In this document: piece by piece, positions 12,876-26,039 of the stretch
Layout: each line of letters opens with the position of its first letter
Numbering within the stretch: the first letter of the stretch is position 1
Source of the DNA: Liolophura sinensis
Taxonomy: Eukaryota; Mollusca; Polyplacophora; Chitonida; Chitonidae
DNA length: 64,000 bases
NCBI RefSeq assembly: GCF_032854445.1
Contig: NC_088301.1
Span: 53,617,187 to 53,681,186 of the forward strand
Direction: 5' to 3'
Program-made: the position numbers and the translations under genes
The notes under the pieces: generated by a model
Databases searched by the model: none
Told to the model about the DNA's origin: nothing
The model's input: only the letters and a program-made list of their open reading frames with translations

Positions 12876-15800
12876 ATGGATGAAGAATATGATGTGATTG
12901 TGCTAGGCACGGGGCTTAAGGTATATTGCATCAAATAATGACATTTTTTTCGATTCTATGCTGAATCCTAGTGTTGGTACTAGGGGCACAGCCCATTTTG
13001 CCTTATTATGTGAAAAGATGTCGCGTGAGGCATACCGCCTACCGGCACCAAACACTGACACATCAGCTTGAAATGTTTCTTCTCAGACCATGTTACACTG
13101 ATTTATCAGTTAACGCAAGTCATTTGTGCTTGTCTTGTTTTCTGTCATTGTCATTTATCCATTAAATCGTATCAGTTCCTGAAAAGTAGTAGGCCTTGAT
13201 GTGAAAATTTATTTATCTCAGTATCTGTCACTTTCAATTTTTTTTCTTTTCAGAGTATATATTTAAATCATAATACAAACAAACCCATTGCTGCATCCCA
13301 ATATTTGGTATCTTTTGCATTTGTGTGTGAAACACTATCAATTAATTGTAATCATAGATAGAGCCTGGATCTGTTGAGCACACAGGCACTTCAACAGCAT
13401 GTCTGGGCTTAAGCAGGCTCCCTGTGCATGGAAGTTCAGCTTGGTGGTTCTCGCACATGCTTTGAAGTTCTTGTTTTCTGGAAAATCCTTGGGGACTTTT
13501 TGTGGGGCCAGCCTTAAGACTGAAATGACAGACCACACTGGATTTGATAGGGGTCGCTAACACATAAGCGATCATAAAACAGAAACTACTATATGGACAT
13601 CTATCTAGGCATCAGATTCAAAATAGCATAATTCCACCTATCCAGAAATATACAATATTTGACGATTTAGTTTATGTTGTAGCAAATTTATTGAACTAGA
13701 CGGAAGAAAACAGAACCACCAATGCTGGTCAGGGAAGCCATTTTTGATGGATTATCTCCCCTATTTGCCTTGTCAGATTTGGGGCACTTGCGATTTCGGA
13801 AACATTGGTGTCGCCAGCTTAGCCTGGCCAATCGGTTGACATTATTTGCTGTTATTGTTACATGATTGGCCCTCATAACCTGACATCGATGTTTCCTCAG
13901 AATCGTAAGCGCCCCTTATCTTTTGTCTCAAACACCATGGCTCCTGAGTAGCTAACAAGCCCACAATCACGAGCTCACAGTCTAATCAAAGAAATTGACC
14001 TGAAAACAAGCCAATTCTTCATATAATATTTATTTCTGGGTAGCCTGAAATATGTACCTTTTGACTTCGTTGTGGTGAGAAGGGCCTTGCTTTAGTTCTT
14101 GTGTTACGGCTATGCTACAGATCATAAATCTGCTCTGTCATTCCAGTCTTGAGGCCAGCCCTGTTTTGTGGTGAAAGACGTGTTTCAGTGGTGTAGGCCA
14201 CACAATGCATTTATCATTTGTAAACTATTAAGTTATTCTCCCAACTTTTGGTATATGGTGAGAGCCACTGCATGGAACTAAATAATTAAAATTTTCTGAA
14301 TGTAAATTACAGCAAATATGTTGATAAACCTAATGGACCTGATGCAGTTGTAGTCAGAAATCGACTGATTAGAATGATTTAATAGTTTACAAACAATGCT
14401 ACCAACACTAACTTATGTAAACTAAGCAACCTCATCCTCGTGCTTCAACAAAATTTAAGCACTTATAGTCCTCTCCTCGTGTACAGTCCATTTTGAACCA
14501 TATTTTAAAAAGCAAAGTCTTTTGACACCTCTCGACATCTCTTCTGCTCTCAGGCTTTCACTTTCATCTGTCTATCTGCCATTGTGTGAACTGTCACATA
14601 AGCCATACACATGGAAGCTCTTGATCATTCTAAATGGAGCTTGTGACTAGAACTGCAGCATACTGTTAAGCTTTTCAAAATTAATATTTTTGGTAAGTTT
14701 TTGTCAGAAGATTTGGACTTCCTCAAACAGTGAAGATGATGTATTAGCTGAAACAAAGATATGTACATACATGCTTGTGCTTCACATGAAAACTTCGAAA
14801 TGCTTGTCAAAGAAGTTTCATACCTACTTATAAAACAAGTTTGCTTACGAGTGTGTTCTATTCATATATAATTACAGGAATGCATCCTCAGTGGCCTGCT
14901 TTCTGTGGCTGGGAAGAAGGTCCTACATATGGACAGAAACAAGTACTATGGTGGTCAGAGTGCATCCATTAGTCCTTTAGAAGATGTAAGTTTGCATTTT
15001 CAAGCTTTAGATTACATATACAGTACGAGTTGTTGCTAGATTATTCAACTACAACATTTAACAAATTGTGTTCTATGTTCATAATTGTTAAAACTAATAA
15101 TTGAATTTGGTTCAGTTTTAAAACTTTTCAGTTCCAGCTTCCGTTTGTTCTTCTGGACAGTATCTTGAGATGAATGTTAATTTTTATATTAGACATATTG
15201 TGTTTGTGCTGCTTATATCTTTAGAAAAAAAATTTAAATGCAATCAAGTGCTTGAATTCTACAATGATTTTTTTTAATATAGCACAGTTTTTGATGTTTG
15301 TGTAAAGTTTTCAAAATATTAGCCTTTTGGTAATTGTGAAGTAAATAACAGTGATATGACTTCAGAGTACCTTGCCACTGGCTGCATTTAAATTAGTGAT
15401 GGACAAACTCGGAAAAAAACAAATAAACATATTTTGAGACAATTTTCAATGGCATTTCCCTTGAAACCCACTTCTACTGATCATGTTTAAGGGGTTGGGT
15501 TATTTGTCCCTTTTAGACAACGTCAACATTTAGACATTTTAACATTTAACATCCTTGTCTATGTGATATTGATCGCAACCATGTCTCCAAACTTTTATAC
15601 ATCCATATTACTTGTCATATTATGGTATCGCCATGGAGTTAACAGCGTGTACACTTTTTGGTATTACCACTATAAAACTTATTGCTTTTTCACCTTAACC
15701 ACCAGAGCAGAAGCGTTTTAAAAAGGAGTTGCATCGTTCTATAAGTAGGAGTCATACCCCTATTTGTAATATATTGATCATCTACACGTATGTGAATATT

Positions 15801-18800
15801 GTGTTTGAAGAACTGCTTTACTTAAGAATACTAGAACCACTCGTGAACAAAATTTGACTGTTTTTTTTCCTCTCGTGTCAAGATGAAAATTAAATTCAAA
15901 TTATAAGTTATGGACAAAAGCAGACATGTTGTCTTAGTCCCTACTGAGTCAACTAAATGTTTATAGCCATCTGCTAATAATTATCTATGACGTGTGAACG
16001 AGCCAGGTTAGTATTGTGAATGTATATACATGTTAAGAAAAACAACAGCCTTGGAACACTTTTTTAGAATTAATTTGCAAACCAATAGCCCATCCAGACG
16101 TTTTGCTCATTTTTTTGTCTTTCTGTTTCTGAGTCTGTCATGCTGGTAAAGTGAAATATTTTTACTACTAATTTATTTTTCTAGATAATGATTTCAAATT
16201 TTGGCCAAAGTAGCCAAAAATGTAAAAAAAAAAAACAAAAAAAAAAAAAACATGGCCCCATAAATTTGTGGTAACTTTTCTAGTTAAAAATTTATTGGTA
16301 ACATTAAAGAATGTCAAATCTCAGAAGAATCTAAGATAAATTATTCAAAGTCTGTGGGTCTGTTTAGTTAGTGTAGAATGCTATGAACATGGGCAAAAAA
16401 TGTTGAAAATTCGAGAATAAATGGCATTTTGAAAAATTGTTCTCATCTTTGCACAATTTTCTTTGTGTGTTCAGTTAAACAGAAGTTAGATAAAGTATAA
16501 GAGAATTTTAAATCTGCAGTCTTTGATGTATTTGTATATAACTACAGTATTTGATAGGTATTTGGGCTTCACAATAAGGGACACTTTGCTTGCAGACTCC
16601 TAGCTTAAAACAAGAGATGGAATTTTCCCAAAGGATGCACTTTATAACATAAATAATAGCTTTAAAGGGCACTATTTTCTGCTTGTGTCTTTAATAATGA
16701 ATGTGATAAATAAATATTCTAAAGATACTTCTAAAAAGTAAAAATAGCCTACTCAACACTCCACTATGGATTGGTATACTGCAATTCTTCCAGTTTACAT
16801 GTCATATTAATGATTGGAAGTGATTAAAGCAGAAAATTGCAATTCTCAGTTTTTCAGAAAAGTAAAGACATTTATATGGTGCTCCTTGGATGTACTGACC
16901 ATATGAGGAAAAATATTTATCTAGTGACAATTACAGTGTATACTGCTTATAATCATTAGGTAAGATGTCTGGAAAAATTGCAAAGTGTGTATTCACAGAC
17001 AGTCTTTTCTGCTTTAGGGGATTTTCCTAAATGGACAAACAAATAAAACTACTGATCACACTTCTTACTACTTATTAAGAGCCTTGAAAAAATTACCAAT
17101 AAAGAGAGCTTTACTTCTGATTTAAATTAAAGACATTAGACATGCTAGTTGTAGTATGTGGCTATATAAGATAACCTTTGCTCAAAATGGTCAATAAAAT
17201 ATTACACGTGCTAGCTATATGTTTGTGTCTATGTATACTCCATATACAATTGAGAATTTGTTACACAATTTAGGACTATCCCCCCCCTCCTCCCCCCCTT
17301 AGCACCTCTCACCCAAGGGCAGGGCAGATATTTATGGCCCTCTAGAGGGGCAGGGCACATTGTGAGAGGGACGAGGTGCGGCACCTCTCCGCTTTGTGCA
17401 AGCCAGGGGTCTGGCTTAAGAGGTGCTCTAGTATCTGTCAGATTTTTAATACGCTAAAGTCAATGCTGTTTTTTTGAATATAAGCACCAAGCCTGATATC
17501 TGACATGCTTTGTGAGAATGGGTGTATCGTGAGGATCAGAAAGTGTTCTGATGTTCGTTTGGTTCTAGGTAGATCTAACATTTTTTCTTTCTTTTTTCTT
17601 CTTAGCTCTTTGCACACTTTGGTAAAAGTGCCCCCGGTGAAGAGTTTGGTAGAGGAAGAGATTGGAATGTTGATCTGATTCCTAAATTTCTGATGGCAAA
17701 TGGTAAGCTCTTTCTTTCCTGAATATTGTCTTTTCAAACTGTTGTCTTTATGTAAGTTGTAAAAGTGCTTTTTTTATTGCCCCCAAAAAATAGGTGAAAA
17801 AAAAGGATTTAGAACACAAATTTTTAATTGGGAGATATTTATCATTCTCTCCATGGTTTTGTTTTTCTTTCATAATAACTAGAATGTAAGTGTGTCAAGA
17901 GGCAAGAAAAATTCATAAAATATTCCTTTTGGTTGTTAAAATTTTCTACTTTTTCTGCAGCATGATATTGTCTTGCATTTCAAACAAATTGCAAAACACG
18001 TTCCTAGATTTGGTAGAGCTCCCAGTATCTTACAAAATGTGCAACTTATTCATGGGCAGAATTTGAAACAGTTAACCATATTTAAAAGCAACCTGTTTGT
18101 TATCGGTTGTTACGTCTACATGTATATCATACATGTAGGACACCACTGTCAAAGGTGTAGACAGTGAGAGTCTGAATAGTGACCAGAGTGAAGAGGATAA
18201 CTTTGAGAACGTTTTCAAATTTGGATCAGATTTTATGTAAATGGTAGCAATTTTAAAAGTACTTCGATATACATATATTTAATTATTTCTGGTTGTATTT
18301 TCACTGTATAAACATTTAACGCTGATTTCTGCATGTTCAGGTCAACTGGTGAAGCTGCTGGTACACACTGGTGTAACTCGTTACCTAGATTTTAAAGGAA
18401 TTGAAGGCAGCTATGTGTACAAGGGTGGCAAAATCTACAAGGTCCCCGCCAATGAAAAAGAGGCACTTACATCATGTAAGTACGCACCAGCTGCCTGATT
18501 CTGTTACACGGCTCCAGTATTTTAAGGCTGATGTTCTAGCACAATATTGCTTGCTATTTTGTGTGTTGTATGTGGGTTGTTGGTCAGTGATATCCTGTGA
18601 AATTTACATGTGTGACCTGGGAATGTTAACAAATCAAGAAAGGACTGAATATTACACTAACAGATGTATTCAGGTATACCAGGGGTTTTAATGAATAAAT
18701 ATGTGAAGAAGCCTGTAAATCTTTGTGCAAAGAAATGGCAAATCATGATGGTTTTCTTCACGGTGAAAATTGTGCACAGACAGAAAATTGGGCAGAAAGA

Positions 18801-21800
18801 GTGGTGTAATGGAATGCAGTTATGCAAGTGAAAAAAACATCTCATTCAGTCAATCACACCTATCCAGAAGTACTCTTAAAGTCTGTCTGAAAGCGTGATT
18901 TCACTTTTCTTATGTTACAGCTCTCATGGGTATTTTTGAAAAACGGCGTTACCGACAATTCCTGCTATTTGTACAGGAGTTTAACCCAGAAGATCGAGCC
19001 ACTTGGAAGAATGTTAACCCAAAAGAAACAACTTCAGAGGAAATGATGCAGAAACACTACAACCTTGAGAAAAATACCATAGACTTCACTGGCCACGCTC
19101 TGGCACTTCACTCCAATGATGAGTAAGTTAATTCCCTGCTATAGGCAAGATAATAAAGGTTTTTTTCTGAATTCATTCAATTATACCATTCGCTTTTGCT
19201 GCATGCAAGTGTTGTAATGCATCAGCACCATGGTGCAGTTGGCCACCTGTAAGAGAGAGATATGGAAAAATTGCATTAGCAGGAAAGATTAATATAATCT
19301 ATAATCACTTTAATTTTTGTTTTTCTTCAGGTACTTGAAGAAGCCCTGTGAGGAGACCTTGCTAAGGATCAAGCTGTACAGTGGGTCGCTAAATGCCTAC
19401 GACAGCCTAAAATCCCCATATCTGTATCCACTCTACGGACTTGGAGAGCTGCCCCAGGGCTTTGCTAGGTTAGTGTGTTAACATTTTTTTTTAAACTTAT
19501 AGCGAAAATCAAAGGAATAAAATGTATAGAATGTATTTATAATATCAAGGTAGATCCTTTCAAAGGTGTTTTATGAGCACACGTGCTCTGCTAGGCTTAA
19601 TTATCAAGACGCATGATGTATCTTTGGTTGTTTAATTGATTCATTCATGGCTTATTTACATGTAACACATGTACATATTGCAGATGAGTCATTGTGAGCT
19701 TTTTTACCTTGTACAGACTCAGTGCTATATATGGTGGGACTTACATGCTGGAGAAACCTGTGGATGAGATTGTGATGGAAGACTGTAAGGTCGTTGGAGT
19801 GCGCTCAGGCGATGAAACAGCCAGGTGTAAAGCTGTAATCTGTGACCCTTCTTATGCACCAGAGAAGTGCAGAAAAGTTGGAAGGGTAGGAAATACTATT
19901 CTCTGAAATCATCAATAATAAAAACATATGTTCTGTTGATAGATGTTTTTTTTTTCAAAACTGATACCCAAATTATCCTACAATGACATATTAACTGTGG
20001 TGGGATGTTGCCTTTTGCCAACAACATTATACAGTAGCAAATGCCATAAGTGGGACTCAACAAAAATGTAAGAGAGGTGCTGAGAAGGACATAGTCAAAT
20101 GAATACATCTTTGAGCACTGCTTAATTTGTAGTTCGATTTATTTCAGGTTGTAAGAGCTATCTGTATTTTGGACCACCCTGTTCAAAACACCTCTGATGC
20201 TGTGTCATGTCAAATTATCATTCCTCAGTCACAAGTAGGCAGACACAATGGTAGGTAAACTGAGGACCATTTTCATATAAATGCTGCATGTTAATATATT
20301 CAGAATGTTCTCTGAACATTTGTGATTGCGGCAAAACTTGAGAATCAAGTGATTTAATCTGTTTGGGATTATCATGTGTCACATGTGTTCATTTACTGCC
20401 ATTTATTCAATGCCATTCTCAAGAATAATTCACCTATATGACAGCAGCCAGCATTATGGTAGGAGAAAGCGGGGCAGAGCTTGGGGAAACCCACAGCCAT
20501 TTGCAGGTTGCTGAATATAATGTGAACAAAGATGTTCATAAAAGTGGGTAATTTTTACCTTAGTAGAACAAATTGACTTCTTATGCCCTACTATTGAATA
20601 ATGCGGGTTATATAGGAATTGCTTTATTAGTGGGGTTGATTTGCTCATATATTTATCTTGAAAACTGCATGAGAATTATTACACTAAAAAATTACATTGG
20701 GTATGTTAGCCTCCAGGTCAAGTAAGAGAACTACCCAAGTGTGCGCATAAGTTTTGCATGTTTGATGAATTTGATGATTCTCGATGGTTTCTTTGCAACA
20801 ACTACTGAATTTTTATAAAACTTTGTATGGAGGTTACTCAGATTAATGTTGAAAATCAGCCAGATCTGTATGTAAGAGTTCAATACAATATATTACTTGG
20901 CCTTCATTAAATTTTTTGTGCAGTTTCTTTTTGTGTAACATCAGATTAAGTTTAAAAACTAGCCAGATCCTCACAGAAGATTCCCATAAGCAATAAATTC
21001 CTTGTTCTGATTGGTCATTGGTTATTAACCGGACATTATCTGATTTTGAAAAAACAATCCTGTGTGTCGTTTATGCAGTGTAGATCGAAGACAAACCTGA
21101 TTTTTGCTGAAGTTTTGCTTATTTAATAATTTCCTTCATTCATGTTGGTTGTTGCTCTCATACTATAACTACTTCAGTATTGCCCGAGTTTGATGAAAAA
21201 AATTTTCAGATCAAGTATGAAAACCAGACAGATCGATGGATAAGTTCAGCATACTTATTGATTTCTTTGACTCGGATTAGCCATTGGTTAACATGCATTA
21301 ACTGTTCAATAATATCGTCCTATTTAGATCAAATTTGTGTCCAGGTTCATTTCGTGGGCCCTTGGGTCATGTTCAAAAACCTGATTTATCCATACATAAG
21401 TTTTGTAAATAGTGTATGTAAAGTCGGTGAAATTATCTTGTTACATGTATGTCCCCTTCAAGGGGGAGTGGGGGGCTTATTTGTGTCTTTTACAGGTCAG
21501 GATTTTTTGTGATTTGCTCATATCTTGGAAAACAGTTGTGAAAATGATAGTCTGATGTGCATATACATTGAATATGTGGTTGATGCATACCTTTAAGTCT
21601 GAACATTTAAAATTCTGTCTATTATCCTCAGAATGTACTTGAGTATATATGTATGAATGATTTGGTGTATAATTATTATAAACAGGGGTGACGAGCATTA
21701 ATACTCAGAATGTATCTCACCTTGGCTCTCTTTTCTGTGTGGTTACGTGGTTTAACGTGATGTTTAATTTGGTTAATACAGGTATCAGTGATTTTACCAT

Positions 21801-22901
21801 TTTATTTTGTAGACATTTACATTGGAGTTGTTTCTTCGGCTCACAATGTGGCAGCAAAGGGGTTCTACCTGGCTATAGTCAGCACCACAGTGGAAACCTC
21901 CACGCCAGAGAAGGAGCTGAAACCCGGCCTAGACTTGCTAGGAAACATAAAGGAAATGTTAGTATGTCTGCAGTACTGTCCAGATTTGTTCATAATTTGA
22001 AGCTGACTCTATCCAAGAACACATAAACTAGTCGTGTGTAAACTACACAAGCTGATGTAATATACAGCAGTAATGTTTGTCATGCTTCTTGCTTCAGGCA
22101 GTAAAAGGAATGTTAAACTCCATTGAGCATGTACTCATGCATTCTACGGTTTCCTTTAGCAATGTATAATTCATAATGAATTTCCTTGGCTTTGCTATTA
22201 TTTAGGAAACATGCATGCACCATTGAGTCTTTGTTTTTTTTAATGTAAAGGAAATAGAAATTTGAAAAATGTAGTAAGTTTTGAAACTGCAGCTTTGCTG
22301 TTATATAGTAAGCATGCATGCACCATTGAATTTTTTTTTAATGTAAAGGAAAGAGAAATTTGAAAAATGTAGTAAGTTATGAAACTGCAAAATTTTGAAT
22401 AATGGATGTTTTGTTCTCGTACATAGGTTTATTTCAGAACAAGATTTGCTGGAGCCTGTGGATGACGGCACAGACAATCAGGTTAGCAGCCCTGTTATTT
22501 TTTTCTTGCATAATCTTTAATACAATTATTGGACAAAAAAATACTCCTTGGATCAAAAAATCTCTGGAAAAAAATAAATTCTTTTTGTGTTTGTTGAAAT
22601 AAAATCATGTTTATGAAACTGAAAATGTTTTCCCAGTATTCATTCAAGTATTAAATTGCATGCCTTCATAGCTGATTTCATGCTGTCAGACCTATTCAGT
22701 ATTTTCTCAGCTGGTGTGCTGATCAGTTTACTGTGAAATCTAATCGTTTCTATTTGGCAGTTGTTCATTTCCACTTCGTACGATGCGAGCAGCCATTTTG
22801 AGACCACCTGCACTGATGTGCTTGACCTGTACAAGAGAGTGATGGGGGCGCCATTTGACTTCTCTGTTGTAAAGTCTCGTCTAGAACAGACCGACGAATG
22901 A
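12876..22901 (+). CDS. GDI: Rab GDP-dissociation inhibitor, complete, 11 exons, 445 aa
   Basis: RabGDI extracts GDP-bound, prenylated Rab GTPases from membranes and recycles them through the cytosol. Exons: 12,876-12,920; 14,878-14,985; 17,606-17,702; 18,341-18,475; 18,921-19,122; 19,331-19,468; 19,717-19,885; 20,148-20,250; 21,813-21,957; 22,427-22,481; 22,761-22,901. They sum to 1,338 nt with every intron bounded by GT and AG and all phases consistent; 445 aa equals the usual family length. The N-terminus '[21 protein letters not shown]' region is the GDI/REP signature (conserved region 1, Rab binding). '[19 protein letters not shown]', '[20 protein letters not shown]' and 'AIYGGTYML' are further GDI blocks. 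The conserved tail '[14 protein letters not shown]' precedes a C-terminal segment ending in TDE. Nothing is broken. GDI1 and GDI2 are a vertebrate split, so only GDI is claimed. Confidence 0.97.
17280..17425. other. GC-rich, repeat-poor island inside GDI intron 2
   Basis: A C-rich run ('cccccccctcctccccccc') is followed by 'gggcagggcag', 'gaggggcagggcac' and 'gaggtgcggcacctctcc'. The last can fold as a short hairpin (gaggtgc/gcacctc). It stands out from very AT-rich intron on both sides. Its function is unknown. Confidence 0.4.
20400..20515 (-). mobile_element. SINE-like repeat family A, partial copy in GDI intron 8
   Basis: 'tcaatgccattctcaagaat', then 'cagccagcattatggtagg' and 'gggcagagcttggggaaaccc', with 'tttgcaggttgctg' at the end, follow the family A order. 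Confidence 0.65.
22210..22405. repeat. Tandem duplication, about 103-bp unit, in GDI intron 9
   Basis: Two adjacent copies start at 22,210 and 22,313 with 'catgcatgcaccattga'. Each continues through a T run, 'aatgtaaaggaaa', 'gagaaatttgaaaaatgtag' (first copy 'tagaaat...') and 'taagtt.tgaaactgca'. They differ by few substitutions, so the duplication looks recent. Confidence 0.8.
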
Positions 22902-24060
22902 GTAGACATCTGTGTTAAAAGATATTCTTGTGATTCCACATTCTGGTGTTCACCCACTCTGCCCTGCTCAGCATAAAGTTGGCTGCTTCTGACTGGACTT
23001 GTGGAAAACTAAATTGACAAATTTGATGTTATTGTCGTGTCTATACTATCTCGTGGTTATAGTAACAAACATACACTTGTGTCAGAAAACGCCAAGAATT
23101 GTCAGCTTTAGTTACAGTGTATTGTGAAAACAGGCTGATGTATGCATGGGGGTTGGGAAGGGATCTGGGCTGCGGAAATGTGAGAGGTGTACAGGGTTAA
23201 CATTGTTGATGTGCTAAAAGTCAGGGGATCCTTGGATGTATGTCTTGTGCAGGTGCAAGACATCAAGATGTATATACGCAAATGTAAAGATTTCTGTCTG
23301 TTCGAAATTGCGAGCTTGTTCTATCCCACCCACAGCCTGCTGTCATGTGTTGTTCTCACAGTGCCATGTATCTTCCAATGTCACTAAATGGCTTATTTGT
23401 GGATGAACAGTGGGGACGTGCAAATACTTTTCATAAATATGTACATATACTATATATATATATATACACACACACACATATATATATATACTGTATGATT
23501 CAGCCATTATTATATGTTTTTTGGAGAAGAGCAAAGTGATTAACAATTTTATTATCATCTGTTCTTTACAGCATCAACTGAATTGTTTTGCTCCTTCAAA
23601 CACCTTATACTCTAGTAGCACCACCAAAGTGCTATTTGATAGTTTTCATTTGCTTAAGATATTTTCACATGCCATGGTGCAATTTTGTTTTAAGTTTAAA
23701 ATGAGCTTATTTAGCTAGTCATGTTGACAAACTACCCCTACTTTTATCAGTTGTATAAGGCAAGATTTTCTTTGTACATAAATGTTATTGCAAGCAGACA
23801 ATGTTGTATTCTTAGCATTCTGGCCTCTGAAAATTGCATTGTGGAAAACTGTTTTGCTTCTGCATTTGAAAGAGACCAATCGTGGAATGCACAGTCAAAG
23901 CAGATGTACATCTAGTCTTTGTCTTATGTTTTGAGATTGTCTAAGAAGCTTGTGTATGTATGTACAGTATATACAAAAATGTATACTTTCAACTTGTCAA
24001 TTTTTGATTCGCTGCTAAGCTTCAAATATTGTCACTGTAAATTAAAATGAATTAAAATCA
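22902..24060 (+). other. Probable GDI 3' untranslated region
   Basis: This non-coding stretch follows the GDI stop. Variant poly(A) signals ATTAAA occur at about 24,041 and 24,052, so the 3' end is only a guess. It contains a TA/CA microsatellite at about 23,450-23,492. Confidence 0.35.
23450..23492. repeat. TA/CA microsatellite
   Basis: Alternating 'tatata', 'cacacacac' and 'tatatata' blocks form a compound dinucleotide repeat. The short open frames translated from it are meaningless. Confidence 0.85.
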
Positions 24061-24445
24061 TTCTGATTACAGCTAACAGCAAATTGTTTCTTTATGTAAC
24101 TGGAAAGAACAATCTTTGTGATAGCAGTACTCAGTGTGAATTACATGTATGAAATTACAGAAAGCAGGTATCTTCCCTTTGTTGTCTTACATTATGGGGA
24201 AAATCTCCCTGCAGTTTGACAAGGACTGGATCAGACTAACAGAGATAGATGGGACAAGGGGTTTACACCATGTCCATCACAAGTCAGGTTTCCTGGAGTT
24301 TTCAAAATTATGGGTTATAATATTTTGTTTTGGAATTCAACAGTTTTCCAGACTTTTTTCTAAATTGTTTTTTTTTTTTTTTAATATTTTTTTAGCCCTG
24401 GATATGCCACTGTGCATTTATTCAGCTCTTATCAATGGTTTTTAC

Positions 24446-24812
24446 CGGCCCGGATAGCGCAGTTGGTAGAGCGTCCGCTTTGGGACCGGTAGATCCAGGA
24501 TCAATCCTTGGTCGAGTCACACCTAAGACTTTAAAAGAGGAAGTTGTAACTTCCTCGCTTGGCGTTCAGCATGAAGGGGATAGTGCAACGACTGGTTGAC
24601 CCGTATCAGTATAATGGCTCGGGCGGGACGGCTTACTTGCCTTCGGTAAGTCGTCTCAGTGATGCAGCACTAAATAAGAGCGGTGGAAATCCGTCCTGCA
24701 ACAAGGAGGCACATTACACGTGCATGCACCCTAATGATTCCTTCGTCGTCATATGACTGAAAAATTGTTGAGTACGACGTTAAACCCCAAGCACTCACTC
24801 ACTCACTCAATG
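24446..24812 (+). mobile_element. tRNA-derived SINE (family B), essentially full-length
   Basis: The head 'gcgcagttggtagagcgtcc' is a Pol III A box in tRNA-like context, followed by a B-box-like 'gatcaatcc'. The body carries 'gaggaagttgtaacttcctcg' (a perfect hairpin arm pair), 'aagtcgtctcagtgatgcagc' and 'ggtggaaatccgtcctgca'. The 3' end is 'gagtacgacgttaaacccca' plus repeated CACT. Three other copies are in this window. It resembles molluscan tRNA-SINEs with this type of tail; the exact family name needs a repeat library. It is not a functional tRNA gene because no cloverleaf continues after the A box. Confidence 0.85.
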
Positions 24813-24864
24813 GTTTTACATTGGTAACCCTTACAGTACACATTTGGTCCAGTATTACAGGGTG

Positions 24865-25160
24865 TATTCAAGTCAGTTGGGTCACACCAAAGACTTAGAA
24901 AATGGTACTGGTGGCTGTCTCACTTGTCATGCAGCTCTGAAGCATTATAGAGCAAAGAAACAGGACTGATTTACCCGGTGTTGGTATAATGTGACTGGTT
25001 GGGGTGTCCTGTATGGTGTCTTTGGCATGTTACTTCAGTGGCAGCAGCACTTTGGCAGCAAGGATTCGCCCTGCCACAAGGACACAGTATATTCTAGTAT
25101 GACTGAAAAATTGCTCAGTACAACAGTAAGCCCCATGCATTCATTCATTCATTCAAATCA
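24865..25160 (+). mobile_element. Old, diverged relative of SINE family B
   Basis: It starts 52 bp after the full copy. The order is the same: 'gtcacaccaaagact', then 'gcagcagcactttggcagc' and 'gccctgccacaagga', ending in 'gactgaaaaattgctcagtac' and a CATT-type tail ('attcattcattcattc'). Many substitutions separate it from the full copy, so it is an older insertion next to a younger one. Confidence 0.65.
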
Positions 25161-25639
25161 GTTTGTAGCACTTATTAGGAATACTCTGAAATGCCGCCCT
25201 TGTCATTCGACAGCAAGGTTTTGAGGCGTGAAACAGCATACAATATTTAGGTTGTCACCACCATGGCAAATATTTTCAAGGCCACAAAATGTAAAAAGCC
25301 ATATCATACCTGACCACAGCTTACACTTAAAAACGCACCTTTTAAACGGAGTGACCTCAAGGGAGATAATTTGGTGTGATCCTCGGCATGGTACGTCACC
25401 ATGACGTATCAAAAGTTATGGAGGAAGTTCCATATTTTGTGCTGTTTTGTTCATTTTCACAAAACTATTGCTGTGTTGTCTACAGTATTTTGAATTTTTT
25501 TACAAAACTTTAACTATTCTGAATGAAATTTGGAACATGATTTCACAGACCAAGTTCTGGCCTGTCAGAATTAAGGCAGTTTTTACATGCCCCTGCCCTT
25601 AGGATGAGTGTGTTATGTTATAGCAGTATTGTGTGTCCT

Positions 25640-26035
25640 TCGTGTCTGGAATGGAATTGCTTTCCACGACTTCATTTGTTGTCGCGACTGGCACATGTTC
25701 ATTTCTGTAGTTGTCATGGTAACCACATAGCCGTTTTCCTTATATATGCTCTATAAATAGATATGTCGTGCACAGGTTACAACTTAAAGGTTTTTTTTTT
25801 TTTTTTAAAGTTTGTTTTAGGCAGATACATAGATGACAATGTGTCACGACTCATATTTGTCCATTTTTGCAGTTGTCATGCTATCCAGATAGCTAATTTC
25901 CTTATATATACTATATAAATAGAAATCATTGCGTGTCCGGGCTACAACTCTTTCTCCACATAAAGTTTTCATTTTTGGTGGACAAATTTGTCCACTCGCG
26001 CAGTTGTCATGGTAACCACAATACCCATGAAGATT
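25640..26035. repeat. Three diverged tandem units carrying X-box-like motifs
   Basis: Each unit has a 'gttgtcatggtaac' core (25,710-25,723 and 26,003-26,016; degenerate at 25,872-25,885). In the first two the core is followed by 'ttccttatatat.ct.tataa' and 'ggttacaact' or 'ggctacaact'. Unit spacing is about 130-162 bp. The core approximates the RFX X-box, two half-sites around a short spacer. Regulatory function is inference. Confidence 0.55.
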
Positions 26036-26039
26036 TCAC

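Noticed and set aside
22640-22957. 105-codon minus-strand frame
   Set aside because: It is antisense to the last GDI exon, whose reading is certain.
24446-24520. tRNA gene
   Set aside because: A tRNA-like A box is present, but the sequence continues into a SINE body repeated at 40.2 and 54.2 kb, without a closing acceptor stem.
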